Part shown: positions 24,827-32,201 of the stretch, piece after piece
Layout of the letters: each line of letters opens with the position of its first letter
Numbering within the stretch: the first letter of the stretch is position 1
The notes under the pieces: model-generated
The model's input: only the letters and a program-made list of their open reading frames with translations
What the model was told of the DNA's origin: nothing
Databases searched by the model: none
Translations under genes and position numbers: made by a program
Source of the DNA: Nocardia inohanensis NBRC 100128
GTDB lineage: Bacteria; Actinomycetota; Actinomycetes; Mycobacteriales; Mycobacteriaceae
Direction of reading: 5' to 3'
Assembly (NCBI RefSeq): GCF_001612945.1
Contig: NZ_BDBK01000012.1
Coordinates: forward strand, 1 to 64,000
DNA length: 64,000 bases

Positions 24827-26094
24827 GCGCCGGACTCGGACGGGTGCGGCTGGGACCGGTACGGCTGCACGGCAGCGTCCTCGTGCTGCGCCCGCCGCGC
24901 TTCGCCGACTACGCGCAGTGGCGGCGGCTGCGGTTGCGCGACCGGGCGCTGATCGAACCGTTCTGGCACAGTTCACCGCTGGACTGGCACCGGCGGCACA
25001 CCGAAAAATACTGGGTGCGTGAGTGTCTGGAGGCGGCCACCAATGCCCGGGCCGGGCGGCGGCTGGCCACCGTGATCGAGATCGACGGTCGGTTCGCCGG
25101 GCAGGTGGAGATCGGGAGTATCGATCCGGTCGCGCGGCAGGGTGAGATGGGGATCTGGATCGACGCCGAAATGGCGCGGCACGGGTTCGGCGGGCTGGCG
25201 GCCGCCATGATCCTGGACTTCGGCTTCGATGTGCTGGGCCTGGAGCGGATCATCGCGCCGATCTCGCCGGAGAATACGGCGGCGGCGCACGGGGCGGCGC
25301 AGATCGGATACCGGTGCGAGGCTCGGATGGCCATGCATTTCCATGTCGGGGGCAAACGGTCCGATCATGATCTGTGGGCCATGACGCGGGCCGAGATACC
25401 GCCGAAAGGATTCACCGACACCTGGATCGAACGGGTGCTGGAGCGGCGCAGTGCGGTGCTGCCGGCGGTCTTGCCCACGGTGGATCGAACACCGCGTGCG
25501 GCAACGGTTCTGGTGGTTTCGGCCCGCTATCGGGTAGCGCAGGCATGGCGGAGGATCGAGCGGCTGATCCCGGCCCGGCCGCTGTCGCTGCCGCTGCCGG
25601 AGCGGCCCGGTGCGGTGCTGCGCAGTCCGCGGCCCGGCGATATCGTGCACGGGTGGCGGCGACGCCGTAACGTGGGGGCCGGGGCATCCGGTGGCGGATG
25701 GCGTGAATTCGCCCGCAGCACAACGGGTCTCCGCTCAGCGCAGGGCCTGCTTCTGGTCGTCGACGTGGACGGCCGCGCGGTCGGCCGGGCCCGGCTGTTC
25801 GATATCGACCTGTTCGACGGCAATGCCCGGATACACATCCGGCTCGACCCCGCCCACACCGACGACGATGTGCGCCTGGCGGCCACCCGCGCACTGCTGA
25901 ACCACGCGTTCGACGGTGCCGGACTGTACCGGGTGACCACGGAGATCGAATCCGGGGACACCGCAACGGCCGCGGTCGCCGCGCGAGCGGGACTGCACAA
26001 GGAGGGCGTCATGCGCGGCTACATCGGACCCGGCGGGCGGCGCGCCGACCACGAACTGTGGGCCATCACGGCGAGCGGGAGCGAACATGCGTGA
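24823..26094 (+). CDS. Protein with two GNAT acetyltransferase domains
   Basis: A 423-residue fusion of two RimJ/RimL-type GNAT domains. The first (about 15-190) has LRPPRFADYAQWRRLRLRDR, then MGIWIDAEMARHGFGGLA and a late RSDHDLWAMTR. The second (about 255-420) has IHIRLDPAHTDDDVRLAATR, then GLYRVTTEIESGDTATAAVA and RADHELWAIT. The duplicated ends (SDHDLWAMT and ADHELWAIT) show internal repetition. It is coupled to both neighbours by overlaps. Beside an aminotransferase it could acetylate or acylate an amino sugar, but protein N-acetylation is also possible. Confidence 0.8.
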   Translation: MSAGLGRVRLGPVRLHGSVLVLRPPRFADYAQWRRLRLRDRALIEPFWHSSPLDWHRRHTEKYWVRECLEAATNARAGRRLATVIEIDGRFAGQVEIGSIDPVARQGEMGIWIDAEMARHGFGGLAAAMILDFGFDVLGLERIIAPISPENTAAAHGAAQIGYRCEARMAMHFHVGGKRSDHDLWAMTRAEIPPKGFTDTWIERVLERRSAVLPAVLPTVDRTPRAATVLVVSARYRVAQAWRRIERLIPARPLSLPLPERPGAVLRSPRPGDIVHGWRRRRNVGAGASGGGWREFARSTTGLRSAQGLLLVVDVDGRAVGRARLFDIDLFDGNARIHIRLDPAHTDDDVRLAATRALLNHAFDGAGLYRVTTEIESGDTATAAVAARAGLHKEGVMRGYIGPGGRRADHELWAITASGSEHA

Positions 26095-27400
26095 CTTCAG
26101 CCGCAGCAATGCGATTCAGGAGCGGCTGCACGAACTGGTGCCAGGCGGGGCGCACACCTATGCGCGCGGGGCCGACCAGTACCCCGACGCGATGGCGCCG
26201 GTCCTGGTCCGCGGGGCCGGAGCCCGGGTGTGGGACGCCGACGGCAATTGGTATGTCGAATACGGGATGGGATTGCGGTCGGTCACCCTCGGGCACGGGT
26301 ACCCGCCGGTGGTGACGGCGGTCGCGCGGACCATCGCCGACGGGGTGAACTTCTCCCGCCCCACCGAGCTGGAAATGCTTGCGGCCCAGGACTTCCTGTC
26401 GATCGTGCCGGGCGCGGAGATGGTGAAGTTCGCCAAGAACGGCTCCGATACCACCACCGCCGCGGTGAAGCTGGCGCGGGCGGTCACCGGCCGCGAGCAG
26501 GTGGCGGTATGCGATCAGCCGTTCTTTTCCACCGACGACTGGTTCATCGGCACCACGCAGATGGACGCCGGGATTCCCGCCGTGGGGACGGTGCGCTTCC
26601 GGTATAACTCGCTCGAATCGGTCGCGGAGGTGCTGGCGTCCGGGACCATCGCGTGCGTAATCCTCGAACAGGCGACCGCGCTGGCCGAACCCGCCCCCGG
26701 CTTCCTGGAAGGCGTTCGGGCGCTGTGTGATCGGCACGGTGCGCTGCTCGTCTTCGACGAGATGATCACCGGATTCCGCTGGGCGCTCGGCGGCGCGCAA
26801 TCGATCTACGGCGTAGTGCCGGACCTGTCCTGCTGGGGCAAGGCCATGGGCAACGGCTTCCCCATCTCCGCGCTCGCCGGCAAACGCGAATACATGGAAC
26901 TGGGCGGGCTGCGCACCGATGCCGACCGCGTCTTCCTGCTCTCCACCACCCACGGCCCGGAAACCGGTGCGCTGGCGGCCTTCCGCGCCGTCGTCGACGC
27001 CTATCGCACCACCGACCCCGTCAGCCGCATGGAGGCCGCCGGCATCCGCCTGTCCACCGGGGTCGCCGCCATCACCGCCGACCTCGGCATCGGCGAGCAC
27101 CTGCAAGTCCTGGGCCGCCCCTCCTGCCTCGTGTACGCCACCCGCGACCCCGCGGGCGAACCCTCCCAGCCCTTCCGCACCCTCTTCCTCCAAGAACTCC
27201 TCGACCGCGGCGTCCTCGGCCAGTCCTTCGTCACCTCCGCCGCCCACACCGACGCCGATATCGACCACACCCTCGAAGCGGTCCGCGAAGCCGCCGCCGT
27301 CTATCGCAAAGCCCTGGAACAGGGTTCGGTCGACGGCCTCCTCAACGGCCGCCCCGTAGCCCCCGCACTCCGCCGCCACGCCGCCCCCCGCCGCGCTTGA
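26087..27400 (+). CDS. Class III aminotransferase (glutamate-1-semialdehyde aminomutase-like)
   Basis: A 437-residue PLP enzyme. Landmarks are GGAHTYARGAD at the N-terminus, GLRSVTLGHGYPPV, NGSDTTTAAVKLAR for cofactor phosphate binding, LVFDEMITGFR with the PLP-ring Asp, and the Schiff-base lysine in SCWGKAMGNGFPISAL. It is of HemL size and similarity but sits in the polysaccharide operon (8-bp overlap with the GNAT gene), as do HemL-like aminotransferases in other surface-polymer loci. It probably aminates a sugar or sugar-acid precursor. A role in heme synthesis is less likely by context. Confidence 0.85.
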   Translation: MRDFSRSNAIQERLHELVPGGAHTYARGADQYPDAMAPVLVRGAGARVWDADGNWYVEYGMGLRSVTLGHGYPPVVTAVARTIADGVNFSRPTELEMLAAQDFLSIVPGAEMVKFAKNGSDTTTAAVKLARAVTGREQVAVCDQPFFSTDDWFIGTTQMDAGIPAVGTVRFRYNSLESVAEVLASGTIACVILEQATALAEPAPGFLEGVRALCDRHGALLVFDEMITGFRWALGGAQSIYGVVPDLSCWGKAMGNGFPISALAGKREYMELGGLRTDADRVFLLSTTHGPETGALAAFRAVVDAYRTTDPVSRMEAAGIRLSTGVAAITADLGIGEHLQVLGRPSCLVYATRDPAGEPSQPFRTLFLQELLDRGVLGQSFVTSAAHTDADIDHTLEAVREAAAVYRKALEQGSVDGLLNGRPVAPALRRHAAPRRA

Positions 27401-27434
27401 CCGTGCGGCACCCCGGACAACCCACAGGACGACC

Positions 27435-28742
27435 ATGACGACCCCACGAATCGCGATCGTGCACGAGCGCCTCACCGAATACGGCGGCTCGGAGGCCGTG
27501 GTGGCCGAGTTCATGAAGACCTGGCCCGGCGCGCCGGTCTTCGCCCCGATCGCCGAAGAGGATTGCGTCCGAACGCTCCTGACCGCGGCGGGGCGACAGC
27601 GAAACGGGCCGAGCGCGCCCACCTCCCCCCGAACCGATAGCGGGCCCGTCCACTCGGCCGGCTTCGGAGGCGACCCGGTCTCCGGCCCGGTGGCGGCTAC
27701 CGGCCCTGCGTCGCGCGCCGGCTCAGCGGCGACCGATGAACGCGAATTCGGCGGTACGGCATTCGATTCCGCCGTCGCGCACGGTGTGTACGACACCTGG
27801 CTGTCGCGCGTGCACGTGAGCGCCGGTCGCCGATCGCATGCGCCGTTGCTGCCGTTCGTGCCGCGAGCGCTGCGGGGGTTGCCGCTTGCGGACGGGTACG
27901 ACGCGGTGGTTGTCAGCCATCACGCGTTCGCGGCACAGGCGGCGCTGGCGACCTCGGCGCCGGTCATCGCCTATGTGCACAGTCCGGCGCGGTGGGCGTG
28001 GGACAAGGGGTTTCGACGGCAGGAGGGTGGCGGGCCGGCGGGGCAGGCGGCGTTGATCGGATTGGGGGCGTTGGCGCGGCGGAGTGAGCTGCGGGCCGCG
28101 CCCCGGCTGAAGCATGTCATCGCGAATTCCCAGGCGGTCGCGGCGCGGGTGCGGGAGTGGTGGGGGTTGCCCGCGTCTGTGGTCAATCCGCCGGTGCGGG
28201 TGGAGCGGTTCGCGCCGGACCCATCGGTGCCACGGGAGGACTTCTTTCTGGTGGCCGGGCGGCTCGTGCCCTACAAGCGGCCGGATCTGGCGATTCGCGC
28301 GGCGCGGCGGGCCGGGGTGCGGTTGATCGTGCTGGGGGACGGGCGGTTCCGGGGACAGCTCGAGGCCATCGCGGGGCCGGAGACGACGTTTCTCGGGGCG
28401 GCCTCCGACGAGGTGCTGCTCGATATGTATCGCCGGTGCCGGGCGCTGCTCATGCCCGGTGTGGAGGATTTCGGGATCGTGCCGGTCGAGGCCATGGCGT
28501 GCGGGACGCCGGTGCTCGCCGTGGGCGAAGGCGGGGCACTCGACACCGTGGTGCCCGGATTGTCCGGAGCGCATATCGAATACGGCTCGGACGAACAGGT
28601 CATCGCCGGGTTCGCCCGCGCGCTACGGGATTTCGACCCCGCCGCGTACAGTCCGGACGCCATTCGTGCGCACGCGTGCACCTTCGCTCCGGAGGCTTTC
28701 CGCAGTCGGATTGCGGACATTGTGTCGCGAAACATCCGCTGA
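27435..28742 (+). CDS. Family 4 glycosyltransferase with low-complexity insertion
   Basis: A 435-residue GT-B enzyme. It begins RIAIVHERLTEYGGSEAVVA (a typical mannosyltransferase-like start), has PVIAYVHSPARWAWDKG, the second lobe start DFFLVAGRLVPYKRPDLAIR and the donor motif GVEDFGIVPVEAMACG (EX7E). Residues about 50-107 are a Gly/Pro/Ser/Ala-rich stretch not usual in the family. It starts 34 bases after the aminotransferase with an AGGAC ribosome-binding site. It is the last glycosyltransferase of the locus. Confidence 0.88.
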   Translation: MTTPRIAIVHERLTEYGGSEAVVAEFMKTWPGAPVFAPIAEEDCVRTLLTAAGRQRNGPSAPTSPRTDSGPVHSAGFGGDPVSGPVAATGPASRAGSAATDEREFGGTAFDSAVAHGVYDTWLSRVHVSAGRRSHAPLLPFVPRALRGLPLADGYDAVVVSHHAFAAQAALATSAPVIAYVHSPARWAWDKGFRRQEGGGPAGQAALIGLGALARRSELRAAPRLKHVIANSQAVAARVREWWGLPASVVNPPVRVERFAPDPSVPREDFFLVAGRLVPYKRPDLAIRAARRAGVRLIVLGDGRFRGQLEAIAGPETTFLGAASDEVLLDMYRRCRALLMPGVEDFGIVPVEAMACGTPVLAVGEGGALDTVVPGLSGAHIEYGSDEQVIAGFARALRDFDPAAYSPDAIRAHACTFAPEAFRSRIADIVSRNIR

Positions 28743-28771
28743 CCGACTATTCATGGAATCCGAAGGGATTC

Positions 28772-29536
28772 ATGAACGGCGGAACGGATGGGGCAGTGGG
28801 CGAATCCGGGAGCGTCGCCGGTGCACTGGTGACCGGCGGCGGGGGTGATATCGGGCGCGCGGCGGCGCGGCGGCTGGTGGCGGCCGGACACCGGGTGATG
28901 CTCGCCGATATCGATGTGGATGCCGCCGAGCGGGTCGCGCAGGAGCTGGGTGCGCGGGCCACGGCGTTGCGTCTCGACCTCACCGATGCGAACAGCATTG
29001 CGGCCGTTGCGGATTCCGTGCGCGATGGCGTTTCCACCGTTGTGCAGTGCGCGGGGGCCGCGATCGTCGAACCGTTTCTCGGCAGCAGTATCGAGCACTG
29101 GGACCTCATGCATCAGGTCAACCTGCGCGGGCCCATGCTGCTCACCCAGCACCTGCTGCCGGCGCTTCAGCGATCCGGTTGTGCCCGGCTGGTTTTCGTC
29201 TCCTCCGACGGGGCTCGCGCCGGGGCCGCCGGGGAAGCCGCCTACGCCGCCTCCAAGTCCGGTCTCTTCGGGTTCGCCAAATCCCTGGCCCGCGAGGTCG
29301 CCCGCCATGACATGACCGTCAACGTGGTCTGCCCCGGACCCATCGCCGGGCGCCTGGTCGACCGCACCATGCGCGCGCATCCCCGCGATCTGGCGGCGCT
29401 CGAGAAGGCGATTCCGCTCAAACGCCTGGGCCGGCCGGACGAGGTCGCCGCCCTCATCGCGTGGCTGGCGAGCCCGGAAGCCAGTTACGTCACCGGCCAG
29501 CTGATCAGCGTCAGCGGCGGCATCACCATGCACTGA
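28772..29536 (+). CDS. Short-chain dehydrogenase/reductase
   Basis: A 254-residue classical SDR with the cofactor motif TGGGGDIGRA near residue 21, the structural CAGA near residue 92, a catalytic Ser in VSSDG and YAASK (YxxxK) near residue 160, ending with TGQLISVSGG as usual. The ATG at 28772 has GAAGGG just upstream; a longer in-frame ORF only reads through the GT gene in another frame. Its substrate is unknown. Placement after the GT4 and before an amidohydrolase suggests a small sugar-acid or lactone pathway. Confidence 0.85.
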   Translation: MNGGTDGAVGESGSVAGALVTGGGGDIGRAAARRLVAAGHRVMLADIDVDAAERVAQELGARATALRLDLTDANSIAAVADSVRDGVSTVVQCAGAAIVEPFLGSSIEHWDLMHQVNLRGPMLLTQHLLPALQRSGCARLVFVSSDGARAGAAGEAAYAASKSGLFGFAKSLAREVARHDMTVNVVCPGPIAGRLVDRTMRAHPRDLAALEKAIPLKRLGRPDEVAALIAWLASPEASYVTGQLISVSGGITMH

Positions 29537-29547
29537 GGAGAGGTCCG

Positions 29548-30408
29548 ATGCCCACCCATCCCATCGTCGACGCCCACATTCATCTGTGGGATACCGCCGC
29601 GCATTCCTGGTATCCGAAGCTGGGTGAGTTCGCGGCCGCCGCCGGTAAACCCGAGCTGGCGGGCAACTTTCTGCCCGCGGACTACGAGCGGGCGATCGCC
29701 GGGGCGAATGTCACCGGGCTGGTGCATGTCTCCGCCACGACGGCGCCGCGGGCCTATCTCGACGAGACGGCATGGGTGGAGAAGCTCGGCCCGACACTGA
29801 ACCGACCAGTCGCCGTTATCGGCACGGTGGATCCGGCCCTCCCCCGCGCCGAGCTGCTCGCCGACCTCGAAACCCAATCCCGCTCGACATGTTTCCGCGG
29901 CATCCGCGTCTTCCAGGGCCTGTCCCCCAACACCCCCGCCGCCGATGCGATAGCGAGCTGGCTGCAAGACCGCGACGCCGTCTTCGATCTCGTCGCCCAT
30001 CCCGGCAATATGCTCGACTGGATCGACTTCCTGGCCGGCTATCCGAAGCTGCGGGTGGTGCTCGAACACCTCGGCCTGCCCCAGGGGACCGATCCCGACC
30101 AGCGGACCGCCTGGCACAACGCACTCTCCTTGGCCGCCAAGGAAACCCCGTGGCTGTGCAAACTCTCCGGCCTCGGCATGATCTGCCCCGACCTCACCTG
30201 GCCGACCCTCGAATACTGGCTCGAAACCAGCGTCCAGCTCTGGGGTTGGCATCGTCTCGTGTTCGCTTCCAACATGCCGGTCGATTCCCGCGCGGGCACC
30301 TACACCGAACTGCTCACCACCGTCGATCGCGCCGTCACCGCCGACGCCACCGACCACGAAGCCGAACTCTTCTACGCCGCAACGGCATCCACTCTCTACG
30401 CCCTCTAA
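29548..30408 (+). CDS. Amidohydrolase family 2 (TIM-barrel metal-dependent hydrolase)
   Basis: A 286-residue protein with the metal-binding DAHIHLWD at residue 8 and later His-containing segments VAHPGN and LEHLGLP, ending with FASNMPVDS (family Asp). Relatives hydrolyse sugar lactones (such as L-fuconolactone) or dicarboxylate lactones, or act as decarboxylases. The ATG has GAGGAGAGG upstream, 11 bases after the SDR. It may pair with the SDR in oxidation and lactone opening. Its stop overlaps by four bases the stop of the convergent SRPBCC gene, ending the polysaccharide locus. Confidence 0.82.
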   Translation: MPTHPIVDAHIHLWDTAAHSWYPKLGEFAAAAGKPELAGNFLPADYERAIAGANVTGLVHVSATTAPRAYLDETAWVEKLGPTLNRPVAVIGTVDPALPRAELLADLETQSRSTCFRGIRVFQGLSPNTPAADAIASWLQDRDAVFDLVAHPGNMLDWIDFLAGYPKLRVVLEHLGLPQGTDPDQRTAWHNALSLAAKETPWLCKLSGLGMICPDLTWPTLEYWLETSVQLWGWHRLVFASNMPVDSRAGTYTELLTTVDRAVTADATDHEAELFYAATASTLYAL

Positions 30409-30998
30409 CCCTCGGCGGCGGTCCGCAGGTCCGCCAGCCACGCCTCCAGCCCCATACCGAGGAACTGGGTGGAGGTCGGCACATCCGCCTCGACCTGCGC
30501 CCCGCTCCAGTTCTCCTCGGTACGCACCAGCACGCCGCCCGCCACCGGCGTGAACGTCCACACGTGAATCCCGCCGTCGATGCTCAACCCGTCACCGACC
30601 GCGGGCCCGCTCCACCGAATGCACCGCTGCGCGCTCATCCGGTGCACCGTCGAAGTGATGCTCAGCGTCGTCGCCGGGGTGGTGGGGCTGGCGGGAACCG
30701 GTGTGCTCCACCGGAATTGCGAACCCGGCCGCAACGCACCCGCATCCAGCCGCTCGATACCGCTGACGGCCGTCTGCCACGAAGGCCACCGCTCCACGTC
30801 CGTCTGCAAGTTCCAGACGGTCTCCATCGGAGCCTTGATCACCGCTTCCGTCCGGTAATGAATCGGTGCCGCCTGATCGATCCCCTCCCCGCCGCAGGTC
30901 AGCGGAGCCTCGTTCGCAGCGGGCCCATCAGCCACCGCGACACCCGAGGTTCCAGCCAGAACCGCCGCTGCCAAAACCATCCCTACCAGCATCTTCAT
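30405..30998 (-). CDS. Secreted SRPBCC (START-like) family protein
   Basis: A 197-residue protein with a signal peptide (residues 1 to about 24, KMLVGMVLAAAVLAGTSGVA). The body reads as a polyketide-cyclase/SRPBCC fold, with IHYRTEAVIKAPMETVWNLQ, then DVERWPSWQTAVSG and late VLVRTEENWSG. Such domains bind hydrophobic ligands. The ATG at 30998 has AGGAG nine bases upstream and is preferred over TTG 31007. It is divergent from the TetR gene at 31132, which probably controls it. Secretion is unusual because most SRPBCC proteins are cytosolic. Confidence 0.8.
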   Translation of the reverse strand: MKMLVGMVLAAAVLAGTSGVAVADGPAANEAPLTCGGEGIDQAAPIHYRTEAVIKAPMETVWNLQTDVERWPSWQTAVSGIERLDAGALRPGSQFRWSTPVPASPTTPATTLSITSTVHRMSAQRCIRWSGPAVGDGLSIDGGIHVWTFTPVAGGVLVRTEENWSGAQVEADVPTSTQFLGMGLEAWLADLRTAAEG

Positions 30999-31023
30999 CG
31001 TTCTCAACTCCTGTTTGATTATC

Positions 31024-31093
31024 GGTTATCGCTTGAGTTAGAAGGTATAACCATCTTGCGCGATATGCAAGAGCAAAAGTGATAACCTCTAAC
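31024..31093. promoter_or_regulatory. Divergent promoter/operator region with related inverted repeats
   Basis: The 133-bp gap between the SRPBCC and TetR genes contains GGTTATC (31024-31030) and its complement GATAACC (31081-31087), plus the near-palindrome GGTATAACC (31044-31052) and CTTGC/GCAAG arms (31055-31071). On the minus strand TTGCAT and TATACC (15-nt spacer) could be -35 and -10 boxes of the SRPBCC gene overlapping these repeats. TetR autoregulation is inferred. Confidence 0.4.
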
Positions 31094-31131
31094 CAATCGG
31101 CAACGAAGCCCCCTCCTAGAAGGACGAGCCC

Positions 31132-31707
31132 ATGACGGAAGCCCCCGCGAAAACCCCCCGCGAGCGGTATCGAGCCCAGATGCAAGCCGAGATCAAACAG
31201 GTCGCCTGGGATCAGATAGCCACGGCCGGCGCTTCCGCCCTCTCCCTCAATGCCATCGCCAAACAGGTAGGCATGTCCGGCCCCGCCCTCTACCGCTACT
31301 TCCCCAGCCGGGACGACCTCATCACCGACCTGATCCGAGACGCCTACCGCTCCCTGTCCGACACCCTGCACCAGGCCCGCACGGCAGGCGCCGACCTCAC
31401 CGAACTAGCCCACTCCCTACGCGATTGGGCCCTGACCAACCCCCACCGCTACTTCCTCATCTACGGCACCCCCATCCCCGGCTACCACGCTCCCGCCGAC
31501 ACCACCGAGATCTCCGACCGAATAATGACCCTCCTGATCGAGGTCCTGGCCGAAACCCCTTCCCCCACACCACCTTCCCGCCGCGCCCTCGCATTCTGGA
31601 CCCGCCTGCACGGCGTCCTCTCCCTCGAACTGGCCGGCCACTTCACCGGCATGCGAATAGACCCCGCCGGCCTCTACACCGAAGAACTCGACAGCCTCCT
31701 GCAATGA
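31132..31707 (+). CDS. TetR/AcrR family transcriptional regulator
   Basis: A 191-residue regulator with an N-terminal helix-turn-helix (LSLNAIAKQVGMSGPALYRY then FPSRDDLIT, residues about 38-65) and a TetR_C_33-like C-terminal domain. Start ATG 31132 follows AGAAGGACGAG. It is divergent from the SRPBCC gene, with operator-like repeats between them, so it probably regulates that gene and itself. It is of the same subfamily as the regulator at 17-745 (both have ALYRY followed by SRDDL). Confidence 0.9.
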   Translation: MTEAPAKTPRERYRAQMQAEIKQVAWDQIATAGASALSLNAIAKQVGMSGPALYRYFPSRDDLITDLIRDAYRSLSDTLHQARTAGADLTELAHSLRDWALTNPHRYFLIYGTPIPGYHAPADTTEISDRIMTLLIEVLAETPSPTPPSRRALAFWTRLHGVLSLELAGHFTGMRIDPAGLYTEELDSLLQ

Positions 31708-31708
31708 C

Positions 31709-31807
31709 CTAACGATCAACCCCGGCAGGCGTCCAACGGGTGCGGCGGGGGATCCAGGCGGGGACGTTTCGGCGATAGGTCTCGTATTGGTCGCCGACGC
31801 AAGGCGT
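31709..31807 (-). pseudogene. C-terminal remnant of an isoprenylcysteine methyltransferase-like protein
   Basis: The minus strand encodes about 32 codons after an in-frame TGA, including GDQYETYRRNVPAWIPRRTR and ending at TAG 31709-31711. This matches the usual C-terminal signature of small ICMT/PEMT-like membrane methyltransferases (GxxYxxYRxxVPxWIP). No start codon or membrane segments are found upstream in any frame, so it looks like the end of a deleted gene. Confidence 0.5.
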
Positions 31808-32201
31808 TCACCAGCAGGTTTGCCGCTCGGCGTGGCGATTCGGGCAAATCAGATAGGGGTGATTGCCGGTTATCGGCGATGAGCAAAGTGGTAAGCCAGC
31901 GCTTAGGACGCTTGACCAGTAGCTGATAAATTGCCAACTGCGTCAGACGGTTACACGAAAACGCTTGTTACACACAACAACTGGAATAGCTCCGGGGTGA
32001 CCATTCACACACGCCCCGAAGGCCCGTTTCGGTTGATACGACTTTTTCCGGGCCGTAAAGTTACTCACCAGTTAGGCACGAAGGTGTTCCTACCTCGGCC
32101 CGACATTCTGTAAGGGGGCCGCTCAATCTACGTCCGCATCCACCGACGCATGTCGGACGAACACTGTTGGCTACCAACTGGTTCGTGAAAAGGAGGGGAC
32201 G
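31808..32201. promoter_or_regulatory. Intergenic region upstream of the acyl-CoA reductase gene
   Basis: About 390 bases with no supported gene. The part from 31920 to 32060 is relatively AT-rich for this genome (ACACGAAAACGCTTGTTACA and following) and probably holds the promoter of the reductase. A good AAAAGGAGGGG ribosome-binding site precedes its ATG. No known operator was recognised. Confidence 0.4.

Noticed and set aside
26087..27400. Assignment of the aminotransferase as HemL of tetrapyrrole synthesis
   Set aside because: It overlaps a GNAT gene inside a polysaccharide operon and has no other heme genes nearby; only the family similarity supports HemL.
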